DNA of 64,000 bases from Methanosarcina sp. ERenArc_MAG2. Its GTDB lineage: Archaea; Halobacteriota; Methanosarcinia; Methanosarcinales; Methanosarcinaceae. A program made the position numbers and the translations under genes. Below the pieces are notes generated by a model. The model made no database searches. It saw only the letters and a list, made by a program, of their open reading frames with translations, and had not been told where the DNA came from. Of the stretch, positions 1 to 9,112 are shown piece after piece. Positions within the stretch are counted from its first letter, which is position 1. Each line of letters begins with the position of its first letter. The stretch spans positions 186,001 through 250,000 of the forward strand of contig JAMXHR010000010.1 in NCBI GenBank assembly GCA_023955635.1, given 5' to 3'.

Positions 1-57
1 CTTCCTGAGAGCCTGCCTGAAACACGGCTAAATAAAAGAATTTTGAAACCAGCCCGG

Positions 58-1122
58 TTAACGTGTCGCTCTTGTGCGCAATCCAATCCAGGCAGCAATT
101 ACCCCCAATCCGATAAGCAGTGCAATAAAACGTATGAGCCCTCCAATTAAGGGGATTTCATATAAAATTGCAAATATAACTGCCCCGATTAGGTAATACA
201 CCATCTTTCCGGCATCCTTTTTGAATATTTTATTATAAATTATCTCGCCTGCAAGCAATTTCACAGGTACTGTCGCGATGAGAAGTGCAAGTGTAAAGAG
301 CAGGATTGTCAGAACTGAGAGGCTCCACCCGAAAATGGTAATAAGCAGGACTATTGAGAGTACCGGAAGGAAAACCAGAATCAGAAAGCCCAGTAATCCC
401 GCTTTCAGCGGCGAATCTTTTATAAGTTCAGCAAGTCCGCTTACAAAATCCGGGAAAAGATATATCAGGATTAAACCAAGAGCAAGGGACGCAAGTAACC
501 CGAGGATAAATGAGAAAATACCAAATCCTTCAGAAGCTTTTTCCTGATTTTCCGTTGCATTTGATTGCGTAATGTTCAGGTTTCCATCAACCTTATCTCT
601 CAGATTAGAGGGATAATTTTCTGCTTGCAGTTCCAGGTTTCCTTTAAGCTTGAACCCGTCTCCGGTCTTAAGAGTGCCTGTTGATATTTCCCCATTTCCA
701 TTAACGACTCCATTAAGAGTTACTTCCCCTCCGCCCAGCAGGACATCCCCTTCAACTATGCTGTCCCGGGAAAGGAAAATCTGGCCTCCGACTGCTGCCA
801 CATCTCCTCCTACATTCCCGTTTACTGTTACAGAGCCTCCGGCTGCGAGAATATTTCCTGAAATATTTCCGTTAATGATCAACTCCCCGCCTGCACCAAT
901 AAAATCATCTAGAGTATTCCCATTTATCTCAAGCCTGGACCCTGCAAGCACCAGGTCTCCCTGGATATCCTGGTTAATTTGAAGCTTGTCTCCGCCACCA
1001 AAAGCGTTTCCTGAGCTAGTATACTTAAGAACATTTCCTTCATTTACCGCTCCTGCTGAATAAGGCAGCGCAGCAAAAAGCATTAGAATTAAAACGAACC
1101 CTGATACCAGTTTCTTTTCCAT
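58..1122 (-). CDS. Bactofilin-like (polymer-forming) integral membrane protein
   Basis: This 354-residue protein has a signal peptide (about residues 1-25). Residues about 45-185 form a repetitive beta-rich region with recurring NGN, GGD and GGxV motifs, as in polymer-forming (bactofilin-type) right-handed beta-helices. The C-terminal third (about 205-350) is four to five hydrophobic segments. In related archaeal and bacterial proteins the beta-helix lies outside the membrane segments. The role is probably structural or envelope-associated; no catalytic residues are visible. The start is the ATG followed by a basic MEKK and a hydrophobic core. The gene ends near the window edge and has no clear operon partner. 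Family assignment rests on the repeat pattern, so the exact function is unknown. Confidence 0.75.
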   Translation of the reverse strand: MEKKLVSGFVLILMLFAALPYSAGAVNEGNVLKYTSSGNAFGGGDKLQINQDIQGDLVLAGSRLEINGNTLDDFIGAGGELIINGNISGNILAAGGSVTVNGNVGGDVAAVGGQIFLSRDSIVEGDVLLGGGEVTLNGVVNGNGEISTGTLKTGDGFKLKGNLELQAENYPSNLRDKVDGNLNITQSNATENQEKASEGFGIFSFILGLLASLALGLILIYLFPDFVSGLAELIKDSPLKAGLLGFLILVFLPVLSIVLLITIFGWSLSVLTILLFTLALLIATVPVKLLAGEIIYNKIFKKDAGKMVYYLIGAVIFAILYEIPLIGGLIRFIALLIGLGVIAAWIGLRTRATR

Positions 1123-1278
1123 AAGCTAACCCTCTTTGAACTACTGCTGAATTTTTACGCTTAATTATCCTGTTTTATTAGAGAACATTCCTAAAATGTA
1201 TTGATAATTAACATGACAGATAGAATTCAGAGAAATAAAGTGAAAAATGAGAAATAAAATAAAGATGCGGAGTGAGCC

Positions 1279-1337
1279 AAAAGAAATATGCAATGTATGC
1301 CTATTACAAAAAGAAATATAAAATGTATACCCATTAT
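1279..1337. repeat. Two tandem copies of a ~30-bp A+T-rich repeat
   Basis: Positions 1279-1307 and 1308-1337 are imperfect direct repeats; both contain AAAAGAAATAT followed by AATGTAT and CCCATTA or GCCTATTA. They lie in the gap between the bactofilin-like gene and the nitroreductase. On the plus strand they read as a Tyr/Lys-rich peptide, but that ORF runs antisense into the nitroreductase, so I treat it as non-coding. Confidence 0.6.
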
Positions 1338-1399
1338 AAAAGGTATATCCTTTCACTTTATATACACTCCGAAATTTATCTGAAAATACATGAATTTTT

Positions 1400-1909
1400 T
1401 TACCAGGAGTTGTTATGGATTCTTGAAGCATCGTATCTCAGCCTGCCTGATTTTTCTTCCGCCGGATAGCCAATTGCAATAATCGAAAGCGGAACCACAT
1501 GTTCCGGGACATTTAGCAGATTTCGAACTTCTCTAACCATATTTTCAACAGGATGTACCCCGATCCAGACTGCGCCGAGCCCCAGGTCATGAGCGGCCAG
1601 CAACATATTTTCACTTGCAGCTGAACAGTCCTGAATCCAGAAGTCTGTGAATTTAGGAACGTCCACATCTCCGCAAACAAGTATCGCAGCAGGAGCAGCT
1701 TTTAACATTTTTGCATATGGATGTATTTCCGATATCTTTTCAAGCAAATCGCGTCTATCAATTAGAACAAAATGCCAGGGCTGTTCATCTGCTGCTGACG
1801 GCGCATTCATTCCTGCTTTCAAAATATTTTCAATCACATCTTTGTCTACTGGCTTTGGCAGATACTTTCGGATGCTTCTCCTGGTGAAAATTGCGTCCAT
1901 TGTTTCCAT
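1400..1909 (-). CDS. Nitroreductase family protein (FMN-dependent oxidoreductase)
   Basis: The protein is about 169 residues and starts with the family hallmark TRRSIRKY, which binds FMN phosphate. It continues with NAPSAADEQPWHFVLI (flavin contact), GLGAVWIGV and the C-terminal IAIGYPAEEK block. The length matches the short single-domain nitroreductases common in methanogens, which are NAD(P)H- or F420H2-linked flavoproteins acting on unknown substrates. I prefer the ATG at 1909 over the upstream in-frame TTG at 1921. No partner gene is nearby. The physiological substrate cannot be predicted. Confidence 0.85.
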   Translation of the reverse strand: METMDAIFTRRSIRKYLPKPVDKDVIENILKAGMNAPSAADEQPWHFVLIDRRDLLEKISEIHPYAKMLKAAPAAILVCGDVDVPKFTDFWIQDCSAASENMLLAAHDLGLGAVWIGVHPVENMVREVRNLLNVPEHVVPLSIIAIGYPAEEKSGRLRYDASRIHNNSW

Positions 1910-2110
1910 AAAATTCCCCAATCCATAATGTTTTTTTATAATGGATAAACCTTAGTGTTAATAATTTTGATATCAAATAAATATATGTATTCAGTTGCAC
2001 ATATTCTACAAGGCAACGCAAAATGAATACACTATACTTATAAAGGTATTTTATAAATCAAACGATTTCTCAACACAACCTGGAGATGGCATTCATTACC
2101 TGAAATTGCG

Positions 2111-2221
2111 TTACCTGGATTTTTTGATATGCTGTTTTTCACTCTTTCTGTGTTCTTCCTCTTCCATTTCTTTTCTGAATTCTATATAATCTCTCTCAAC
2201 TTCTTCTAGATTGTTTTCCAT
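2111..2221 (-). CDS. Small highly charged protein (36 aa)
   Basis: This short frame begins MENNLEEVERDY and ends HIKKSR. It is preceded by a strong ribosome binding site on the minus strand (AGGGAGGT, 5 bases before ATG). The peptide is almost entirely Glu/Lys/Arg with heptad-compatible spacing, so a single alpha-helix or coiled coil is likely. It sits between the nitroreductase and an IS. I do not recognise the family. The Shine-Dalgarno signal is the main reason for calling it; strongly charged small proteins are known from Methanosarcina. Confidence 0.5.
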   Translation of the reverse strand: MENNLEEVERDYIEFRKEMEEEEHRKSEKQHIKKSR

Positions 2222-2282
2222 TTATGACCTCCCTACAATATTAGCAGGACACACTCTGTATATATATTTTTTTAACTATTTT

Positions 2283-3903
2283 GGACTCAGTTCCAAAATC
2301 TAGTGATTTTTCACTTTGTTCCTTCTTTAAACCTTCTTTTTTCTGCGAACTCCCCAAATAACCTGTACTAATCCTTGAGAAACAATTTCTTTTACATTCC
2401 TGCCAAAGAATCTTTTTCTTTCTTCGACTTTTCACTCCATTTTTTTGACTAAAATCGATATGCTCCGCTACCTTTTCTGCAGCTTATTTCTCAAAAATAG
2501 TTTACTAAAGCTTAAATGGAATAAATAATCTGAACAATTCGAGAAATGACTTTTTTGGTTTCTTGAGCAAATTTAATCTTCTCATTTGAGTAAGCTTAAT
2601 CTTATTCTCAATTCCTTTATTTGTCCTGAACTGCTTCTTGCTATCTGTTTTTAGACTTTTTGAATAATAGCTTTCAATAGGATTATTTGTTGCTGGAGCT
2701 CCAGGAAGATAATGAAACAAAGTAAGATTTAACCAGTGTTTATTAATCATCCATAATCGCTTTTGAATCACTTCTTCATATGTCCTTATATTTTCCATTA
2801 ATTTGTTGAAATTATATTTTGCTTTTTCAAGACTATTAAGGGAATTTTTTCCTTTTTTCGTCTTCTTTCAAGCTTTAATTTATATCTAAATCGGTTAAAT
2901 TCCTTTATTTCCTTATTACTCCACTCTTGATGTTTTTCTTCATTCATAATTACGTTAAGTTCTTCAGATAGAAGTTCTTCCAGGAATTTAATCTCATTCT
3001 CACGATTGTAAAATATATTCAATAACCTGTATTTCAAGAGTTCCTGTTCAATCGTTGTTTTTTTTGAAAAATCACTAACTATAAGCTTGTTTAAGTGCAT
3101 CAAGCAGTATTGATGTACTAACTTCTCTCCAAAAACTTCCCTTAAGACATCAGGGTATCTCTTATCAAAATCCGTAACAATAAACACAGGTTCTGACGTA
3201 TCGAGATTTTTGCGCAGAAATTTCTTGATGGTTTCTGGACTCTTATCCCCAAAAAGTTCATCTGCTACTGTTCTTTGAGTTTTTGCATCCAATATTGTTA
3301 AACGGTATTTCTGACAACATCCTTCTTTTGGATGCTGTTCGTCATAATGAACAATACGTATATTTTCTGAGCTTGGAATATTTTCCTGTTCCATTTTTTC
3401 GTTGAATGCTCTTAATATAGTGCTTCTTGATCTCGGATAAATGAAATCCATTATATCAGAAATTCCATCATAAGAAACGCTGTGGTATCTAAGCATCTGA
3501 AAGAAATTATTGAATGAATCAAAAAGTAAAGTTTTCAGATTCTCCCAAAAACTACGATCTTCTTCTTGTGTATTACCACAATTTGAGCATTTATATCGAC
3601 CAATGCTGATTTTTCCAAGATCCTGTTTGGTGTATGGATTATATCCATTATGAACCATAGGGGTACTACAAACAGGACAGACAGGAGGAGTTTTTCTACG
3701 AAAAACTCCTCTTGTGGTATATTCATAATCATTGTCGAAACTACCAAAAAGGGATAAGAGAGAAGGGAGCTCCGAAAAGTTATTAAGAGTAAGATTTATA
3801 GTTACCATTGTTTTTGCCGTAACATCATTACATAATTAAAGAATTATAAATTTATGTAGTGACGTTACACTTACTTTTATCACTAGATTTTGGAACTGAG
3901 TCC
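2283..3903 (-). mobile_element. Insertion sequence, 1621 bp, 25-bp perfect inverted repeats
   Basis: The ends are exact 25-bp inverted repeats at 2283-2307 and 3879-3903 (outer bases GGACTCAGTTCC). They are flanked by a 6-bp direct repeat, TATTTT, at 2277-2282 and 3904-3909, which is the likely target duplication. The single transposase gene is frameshifted once. The IS family is not assigned here. A 199-bp element at 15240-15438 has closely related ends and looks like a non-autonomous derivative. Confidence 0.9.
2505..3808 (-). CDS. DDE transposase with N-terminal zinc ribbon (frameshifted)
   Basis: The first frame (2798-3808) begins MVTINLTLNNFSEL and has a zinc ribbon (CPVCSTPM and CSNCGN, residues about 44-82). 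It then has an RNase H-like core with DEQHP, VTDFDKRY and the C/H pair in HQYCLMHLNKL. The second frame (2505-2798) continues with LTLFHYLPGAPATNNPIES, where NNPIE resembles the end of a MULE/IS-type catalytic domain. The shift falls at an A6 run on the coding strand near 2842; one extra A restores a continuous protein. The gene is confined within the 25-bp terminal repeats. Confidence 0.85.
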
Positions 3904-4425
3904 TATTTTGTATTGATTTATACTGATTTGAAGTTCGAGATGGTGGCTTTCAAGAAGATGTATTTTGATAAATCCATGCTCAAGAGCCTGAAGAAAACAA
4001 ATAAAACTCACATTTTATATATTTCCCTCATCAATCAGAAGGAAATTGAAGCACCGAGAAGTAAAAGAGCATGGTGGAAATTCTAGTACTACCCGAATAT
4101 CACAAAATGATTAATCACTTAGAAAAAAGAATAATATAGAATATAGCTTAAACATACGATTATAACAACACCAACAATTACAAAAACATAGCTCGGACTA
4201 ATATCCGGAAGGCATGCTGTCTGCCCGTCCTTTGTGTTACTCTTCGTACTGTTGCCATCCTGTTTCCTTAAAGATTCGGCGTGCAACAATAACAAAATTT
4301 TTAATATGTCGAGTTCTTATTATAGTTATGACTCCAAAAAAGCTTAACATTGGTGAAAGTGCTGAAAGCAATCTCATGAAATTTATTGAATACTGTACCA
4401 TTGTGGGCAGTGTATTGTTTATTAT

Positions 4426-4465
4426 ATTGACTTTATCACGCACTTATTGACTTTATCACGCACTA
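4426..4465. repeat. Perfect 20-bp tandem duplication
   Basis: The unit ATTGACTTTATCACGCACTT occurs twice head to tail at 4426-4445 and 4446-4465, with the last base of the second copy differing. It is most simply a replication-slippage duplication. It lies about 25 bp left of a MITE target site. Confidence 0.8.
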
Positions 4466-4490
4466 TTTGATTAACGCAGGTTAACAATGT

Positions 4491-4703
4491 GGTTGTTATT
4501 CATTGGTCATCGGTTAAGGAATTTTCTTGCCTGAAAGCTATCGATTTTGCACCTTAATCCTGATTAAACTTTGGCCTCTTTACCTAAAATCGATACCCTG
4601 TTCCAACCCACAATGTGTTTAAATTTATACTAACTGTTGCAGAAATGGAGGCAATTTGTCATGATTCCTCACTTAACCGAAGACGCATGGGTTGTTATTC
4701 ATT
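4491..4703. mobile_element. MITE (CATCGGTTAA family), copy A, 185 bp plus target duplications
   Basis: The element body is 4505-4689. Its ends are imperfect inverted repeats (GGTCATCGGTTAAG against CTTAACCGAAGACG). It is bracketed by an identical 14-bp direct repeat, GGTTGTTATTCATT, at 4491-4504 and 4690-4703. It carries no coding frame. The same 185-bp sequence, diverged by scattered substitutions, recurs at 11504-11688, and a shorter relative lies at 4929-5057. A full-length parent IS is not visible in the window. Confidence 0.85.
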
Positions 4704-4913
4704 TTGTTTTATTACAGACTTTCTCAAGCTTCCCTGCAGGTTCAAACGTTGATTAATCAAAAAGCAATTGAGGCTCTAGGTAATAAGAATCTCTCATATA
4801 AGTTTTGGTAATAGCCCAGCTATCAACATTTTAGACAAAATGTTGCTACCCAGACAAATATTGAAAACAGACACTATAAAAATACTTTTTGATAATGTTG
4901 TAGGCTTTTACCT

Positions 4914-5072
4914 ATGGGTTTCTCTTTTGGCATCGGTTAACGAATTTTATGCACAACTTCGAATACTATGTATAGCGATTTTTCCAACATAATTCCTTTA
5001 TATATGGCATAAAAAATAACACTTTTTGATGTTTTAAACCTTAACCGAATCCAAATGATGGGTTTCTTATAT
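4914..5072. mobile_element. MITE (CATCGGTTAA family), shorter member, ~129 bp
   Basis: The body is about 4929-5057. It begins GGCATCGGTTAACGAATTTT and ends CCTTAACCGAATCC, matching the terminal repeats of copies A and B. The direct repeat ATGGGTTTCT flanks it (4914-4923 and 5058-5067). The interior is unrelated in length and mostly in sequence to the 185-bp copies, so it is a different member of the same terminal-repeat family. Confidence 0.75.
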
Positions 5073-5557
5073 TTTTTGTGTTTGGTAGGGACGGCAATCG
5101 GTCATATACATTGTATTCCTATATGATGCAGAATAGCGGAGTTTCAGGAAAGCATAGTATAGAGAGGCATAAAAATTAGAAAGTTTCTAGCAGGTGAATG
5201 GATTTAAGGACTGGACCCCGAGTATCACTAAAGAACAGACAAGAACGTATATGGGATAGGGCTAATCCCAAAAACATTCTTTAACAGACTGCAGTTCATC
5301 AGGAAAGAATAAAACAGCAATCTTTTAGGGATAAACGTTGCTATCTTGGATGGTTTTAACTACTTAATAAATATTGTAGAAAAATAATAATATATTACTA
5401 AATATAATTGGATGTACTAACTATATTCCAGTGCCCATTAAGTATATATTAATAACTAGACAATAAGAGATTGTGGAAAGATTTCTCTGGAGACTATCAA
5501 ACTGCAAAGAAGCAAAAAGATTCGAAAAAAGGAAAAAGAAAATATGAGGAATCATGA

Positions 5558-5797
5558 ATGAGTGTAAGAAATGAGATTCACGAACAGATTGTTACAGGTC
5601 TTAAAGGTGCAAGGTTTCCCATAAACACACCTCAAGAATTACTTGCCGCATTCCCTGCGGGTGCAGACACTACATGCAAAGCAGGAGACCTTGAAGTCAC
5701 TGCAGGAGAAGCAGGTAAATTACTCACTGCATCGGACTTTCCGTTCAAAGATGCAAAACAAGTAGCAGACACAATAGTTGACAGAGCAGGGCTTTAA
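5558..5797 (+). CDS. MTH865-like family protein
   Basis: This 79-residue acidic protein ([22 protein letters not shown]...) matches the small MTH865-like family of methanogens, whose structural representative from Methanothermobacter is an all-helical EF-hand-like fold. Family features visible are the N-terminal [16 protein letters not shown], the central [20 protein letters not shown] and the C-terminal DTIVDRAGL. The length is typical. Its biochemical role is unknown. GAGG lies upstream of the ATG. The gene stands alone and ends in a terminator-like hairpin. Confidence 0.85.
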   Translation: MSVRNEIHEQIVTGLKGARFPINTPQELLAAFPAGADTTCKAGDLEVTAGEAGKLLTASDFPFKDAKQVADTIVDRAGL

Positions 5798-5810
5798 GTC
5801 CTGCTTTCTA
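5785..5810 (+). terminator. Hairpin terminator overlapping the MTH865-like stop codon
   Basis: AGCAGGGCT and AGTCCTGCT form a 9-bp stem with one mismatch around a 3-base loop, followed by TTTCTATATTTC. The 5' arm includes the last codons of the gene. Archaeal termination depends mainly on the T-tract, so the hairpin may instead protect the transcript end. Confidence 0.5.
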
Positions 5811-6278
5811 TATTTCAATTTCCTTCTTTATTTCAGTTTCCTTCTATCTAAATTAAATACTCCACAACTGGCTGGGTAGTTTCGCAAATTTACTGTATAT
5901 TCACAGTCAAGTTTTCGTGTACGATGTGTGTAATTTTGCTTTTCCGTATCCTGTTTTCCCAAAATTTAAGCGCATAAGCTGAATTCCACAAATTTGCTAG
6001 TTAGATAATCTTGATTTCAAAATTCGGATATGTGATTCGTACGCTTAAGTTTAAGCACATAATACTAGATCAGGAGAAGCTTATGTGCTTGAAAAACGGA
6101 AGGTAGGCTATATGAAATTTGCTACACAATAACTTCTTGACACTAGAATGTTGCAGAAAAAAACGGCACACTGTCGGTAAATCATTAACATGAATAGAGA
6201 AAGCAATTCCCACCCTGTCTAAAGGGTTAGAATTGCTGCAAATTTTCATTTAATGGTAATGTGTCCATTATTTATTCA
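5811..6278. other. Intergenic region with a 10-bp hairpin at 6053-6090
   Basis: No gene is visible. AAGCACATAA (6053-6062) and TTATGTGCTT (6081-6090) are perfect inverted repeats around an 18-base loop. It could be a regulator site or RNA hairpin; nothing else is recognisable. Confidence 0.4.
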
Positions 6279-6401
6279 TTACTTTTGCTTCTTTTCTTCT
6301 TCTGCAAGAGTGACCTTTTTCCCGCAAAGGTTGCAGTTCCCTTCTTCAGTAATACAGGGCTGTTTGGGAGCTTCTCCTCCACAAATTCCACACTTTACCA
6401 T
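6279..6401 (-). CDS. Zinc-ribbon microprotein (40 aa)
   Basis: The frame encodes 40 residues beginning MVKCGICGGEAPKQPC, with a second knuckle CNLCGKK and a Lys/Glu tail. Cysteine pairs CxxC (residues 4 and 7) and CxxC (23 and 26), plus C16, are typical of a rubredoxin-like or ribbon zinc site. The ribosome binding site is excellent: AAGGAGGTG, 6 bases before ATG on the minus strand. It is too short for usual gene callers. Small zinc-finger proteins of this size are common in methanogens; the function is unknown. Confidence 0.8.
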   Translation of the reverse strand: MVKCGICGGEAPKQPCITEEGNCNLCGKKVTLAEEEKKQK

Positions 6402-6587
6402 ATCATTTCACCTCCTTTTTCAATTTCGGGCACCTCTAACCCATTGTTATCTAGTGAGTAATTTATTTATACTTAATCGGCATCAGAATATACTAAATGT
6501 ATTTCTGTGCCCTTAAGAAATATACATATGAATAACCTGTAAAGTTATGACAGAAACTTTAAAAATAAAGCAGAGAGATATAAAAGT

Positions 6588-7430
6588 ATGAACACGGTCA
6601 GCAAGGAGAAGGAAAATAATCCTGAAAAATCTGAAGATCTGGAAATGGTGGAGATAAAGGCTATAAGGGAAAAACTTTCCGAAATGCACAGTGATATCAA
6701 AAAAGTGATGGAATATTCCAACCGGCTACGTTTCGAAACTGCTCTTGAAAGTTCAAGGCAGGAATGTTCACACGCTCTTCTAAATCACCTTTTTGAAGAT
6801 ATCGAGACCGGACTTGAACGAAACATGGTAAAAAGATGTCCTGAAAAGAAAAATTGCACTTCTGCTTTTTCAGCCCTTCTACAGCATAATGCAGGGCTTA
6901 TAACAAAAAACAAAGTAGATGAAGCCCAAATTTCGGACAACAGAAAAAAGTTGGATGAACTGAAATGCGGAGCTCCTTATAGTAAATGCGAGCAGTGCTT
7001 TTCCGAAGTTTCGAGCCTCTTCATAAAGCAGATCAACCTCATGCGTTCTATGAGGATTTATGAAAATAATCAGGGACATAAGCCCGATATTTCAGCCCTC
7101 GAAACCGGCGTGGTTATGAGCGAAATCCTTGAGCCGGTCTCAAATAACCAGCGCCTGGAAATCCTAAGAGCGGTCGCCTTCGAACCGAAAAGTTTCTCTG
7201 CTTTTTCCAAACTTACGGGTCTGATAGGAGGAAACTTACTCTTTCATCTCCAGAAACTCATCGACTGCGAGCTTATCCTGCAGCAACATGAAAGAGGAGA
7301 CTATATGATTACTGAAAAAGGGTTCAAAATCTTGCAGGGGTTGAACGAAATGTATTTTTCACTCCAATATTTCCCATTGCAGAACTCCCCAGAAAATACT
7401 CTCCAGAAAAGAGAAGAAAGCCAGATTTAA
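6588..7430 (+). CDS. Winged-helix transcriptional regulator with cysteine-rich middle
   Basis: The 280-residue protein has a charged, coiled-coil-like N-terminus (1-60). A middle segment carries repeated cysteines (CPEKKNC about 86-92; CGAPYSKCEQC about 128-138) that could bind metal or act as redox sensors. The C-terminus (about 185-255) is an ArsR-like winged helix: RLEILRAVAFEPKSFSAFSK, then GGNLLFHLQKLIDCELI as recognition helix, then the wing GDYMITEKGF. It is probably a DNA-binding regulator. It stands alone, so targets are not predictable. The start follows AGAGAGAT; the first ATG is used. Confidence 0.7.
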   Translation: MNTVSKEKENNPEKSEDLEMVEIKAIREKLSEMHSDIKKVMEYSNRLRFETALESSRQECSHALLNHLFEDIETGLERNMVKRCPEKKNCTSAFSALLQHNAGLITKNKVDEAQISDNRKKLDELKCGAPYSKCEQCFSEVSSLFIKQINLMRSMRIYENNQGHKPDISALETGVVMSEILEPVSNNQRLEILRAVAFEPKSFSAFSKLTGLIGGNLLFHLQKLIDCELILQQHERGDYMITEKGFKILQGLNEMYFSLQYFPLQNSPENTLQKREESQI

Positions 7431-7734
7431 CTTTTTAGTTATGAGCTGCATTGATCTGCTCTTGATCCTTGAGGTCCTATAAGAAAAGTCTCGATCTTGC
7501 AGGGCTATCCTTATCTGGAGCCTAGAAAAAACTTAGCGAAGCAAAGTTTAGGGAGGAGGATTCACTCTCTCAGTTCTGGATTAAGAATAATCATACGAAA
7601 ATTGATCCCAAAGGTTATCAGAATATACTTTTAGAAAAACAGTACATTTTAATGCAGATTAAGTCTATATCAGTTACTTTACATAAATTGCTTTGAAACC
7701 TGATCTACTATTCTATTTGCCGGAGGAATCAAAA

Positions 7735-8813
7735 GTGGAAGAATTAACCGAAGAATCGAAAATGGTAGAACTGACCGAAGCCCTAAAAAAGATGGCTTTG
7801 ACCCTTGGAGCCTTCAAAGTAGGCATTGCAACGACCGAAACTCTTTCAGGCGGCCCTCCTTCTGCCGATTTGACCTATGTGCTGCCAGAGGCAAAATCTG
7901 CTGTCTGTTTTGCCCTGGCTTTTGACCAAAACCTTATAGACCCTTATTTTAAAAAAGAAAATCATGAATCTCTCGAAACTAATAAGGTGCGGACGACTAC
8001 CCTTGCCAACGGGATAGCCCTTGAGATGGCGGGGTTCTTACAACAGTATGGATACAAAGCTGTCCCTCAGTCTGCAAATTTCGTTTACCGAATGGATACG
8101 GAAAATTGGCTGCTGGATATGCACCCCCTATTTCCCACAGGTACTTGGCAGTACGCTCCGGGATAGGGCATTTTGGATATTCAGGGAATATTATTACGAA
8201 GGAATACGGATCCGCTATTGTCTTGGCCTCGGTCGTTACGGATGCAGAACTTATCCCAACAGACCCCTTGCCAGAAGAAGAGAACTATTGTGACGAATGC
8301 AAACTCTGCCTTTCAGTATGTTCCTCTGGATACGTAGACCCGGTTGAAAAAGTCACTTTAACCCTGGGAGGAAAGGAATTTAGCTACGGGAAGCGAAGAA
8401 GTAATAGCCGCTGCTTCCTTGTCTGTGGAGGACTTACAGGCTTGAATGCCTCAGGAAAATGGTCCACCTGGTCTCCGGCACGCTTTAAAATCCCCGAAAA
8501 AGATGAGGATTTCACTGCTGCGCTACCCAGTACCATAGAAGCGTACCTCGGTAGACCGAAGTTCGAAGGTGGATTTTTTATATGCCTTATTCCAGGGTCC
8601 AGGATGGAATACACCTGTTCCAACTGCCATTTCGTCTGTCACCCTGACAAAGAAGTTCGAAAAGCAAGGTACAAGATGCTCATAGAAAGCGGAGTGGTCA
8701 TACAGGAACCTGACGGATCCCGTAGAGCCATATCCCCGGAAGAAGCAAAAGAGTATCTCAAATCCATGCCTCTGGAAAGGAGAAAATTGTATGAGTCTAT
8801 TCCAGAGGAATAA
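7735..8813 (+). CDS. Epoxyqueuosine reductase-like 4Fe-4S protein (frameshifted)
   Basis: The GTG at 7735 follows CGGAGGAA, making it a better start than the upstream in-frame TTG. The first frame (to 8166) covers the cobalamin-binding-type N-terminal domain. The second frame (8106-8813) resumes with GIGHFGYSGN, then CDECKLCLSVC (4Fe-4S) and a later CSNCHFVCH. The frames join if the C5 run at about 8123-8127 had six Cs. The layout resembles QueG-like and reductive-dehalogenase-like proteins. The clusters depart from the classical CxxCxxCxxxCP pattern, so the tRNA-queuosine role is not assured; an archaeal paralogue of unknown substrate is equally likely. Confidence 0.7.
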
Positions 8814-9112
8814 CCAGTCTAAAAACAGGAAAAATGATTTCACAGAACACAAAAACAAAAAATATCTTAATTTTTTCAATTTTTCCTGAAATCGATCGAA
8901 TTATTCCTTATAGCTACGTTTTCGGGAAAAGGTTGCTATTTCGCAGATTTAGACAGTTAGTTGAATTTTTTCTACATTGAGGATTCTTGCATTAACTCTT
9001 ACCTTGCCTTCCCTTTGGAATATTATGTCATATTACTGTTACAAATAACATATTAATAGTGTGCTAACTTTGTAATTAAATTGATTATTGTAGAGCTGGT
9101 GCTGATATTCAT

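Larger units (their letters stand above)
4087..5557. other. Gene-poor interval holding two MITEs and a short tandem repeat
   Basis: Between the IS and the MTH865-like gene I see no well-supported gene. A 40-codon plus frame (4329-4450, hydrophobic C-terminus) has no ribosome binding site and its last codons fall in the 20-bp tandem repeat, so it is not called. The identifiable content is the repeat at 4426-4465 and the two MITEs described separately. From 5072 to 5540 I see nothing recognisable. Confidence 0.5.

Noticed and set aside
1272..1469. Tyr/Lys-rich plus-strand frame
   Set aside because: It is generated by the tandem repeat and then runs antisense through the nitroreductase.
2241..2435. 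64-codon minus-strand frame across the IS left end
   Set aside because: It straddles the IS boundary and is low-complexity Lys/Ser; a chance frame.
3859..4086. 75-codon plus-strand frame
   Set aside because: It begins inside the IS terminal repeat, has no ribosome binding site and no recognisable motif.
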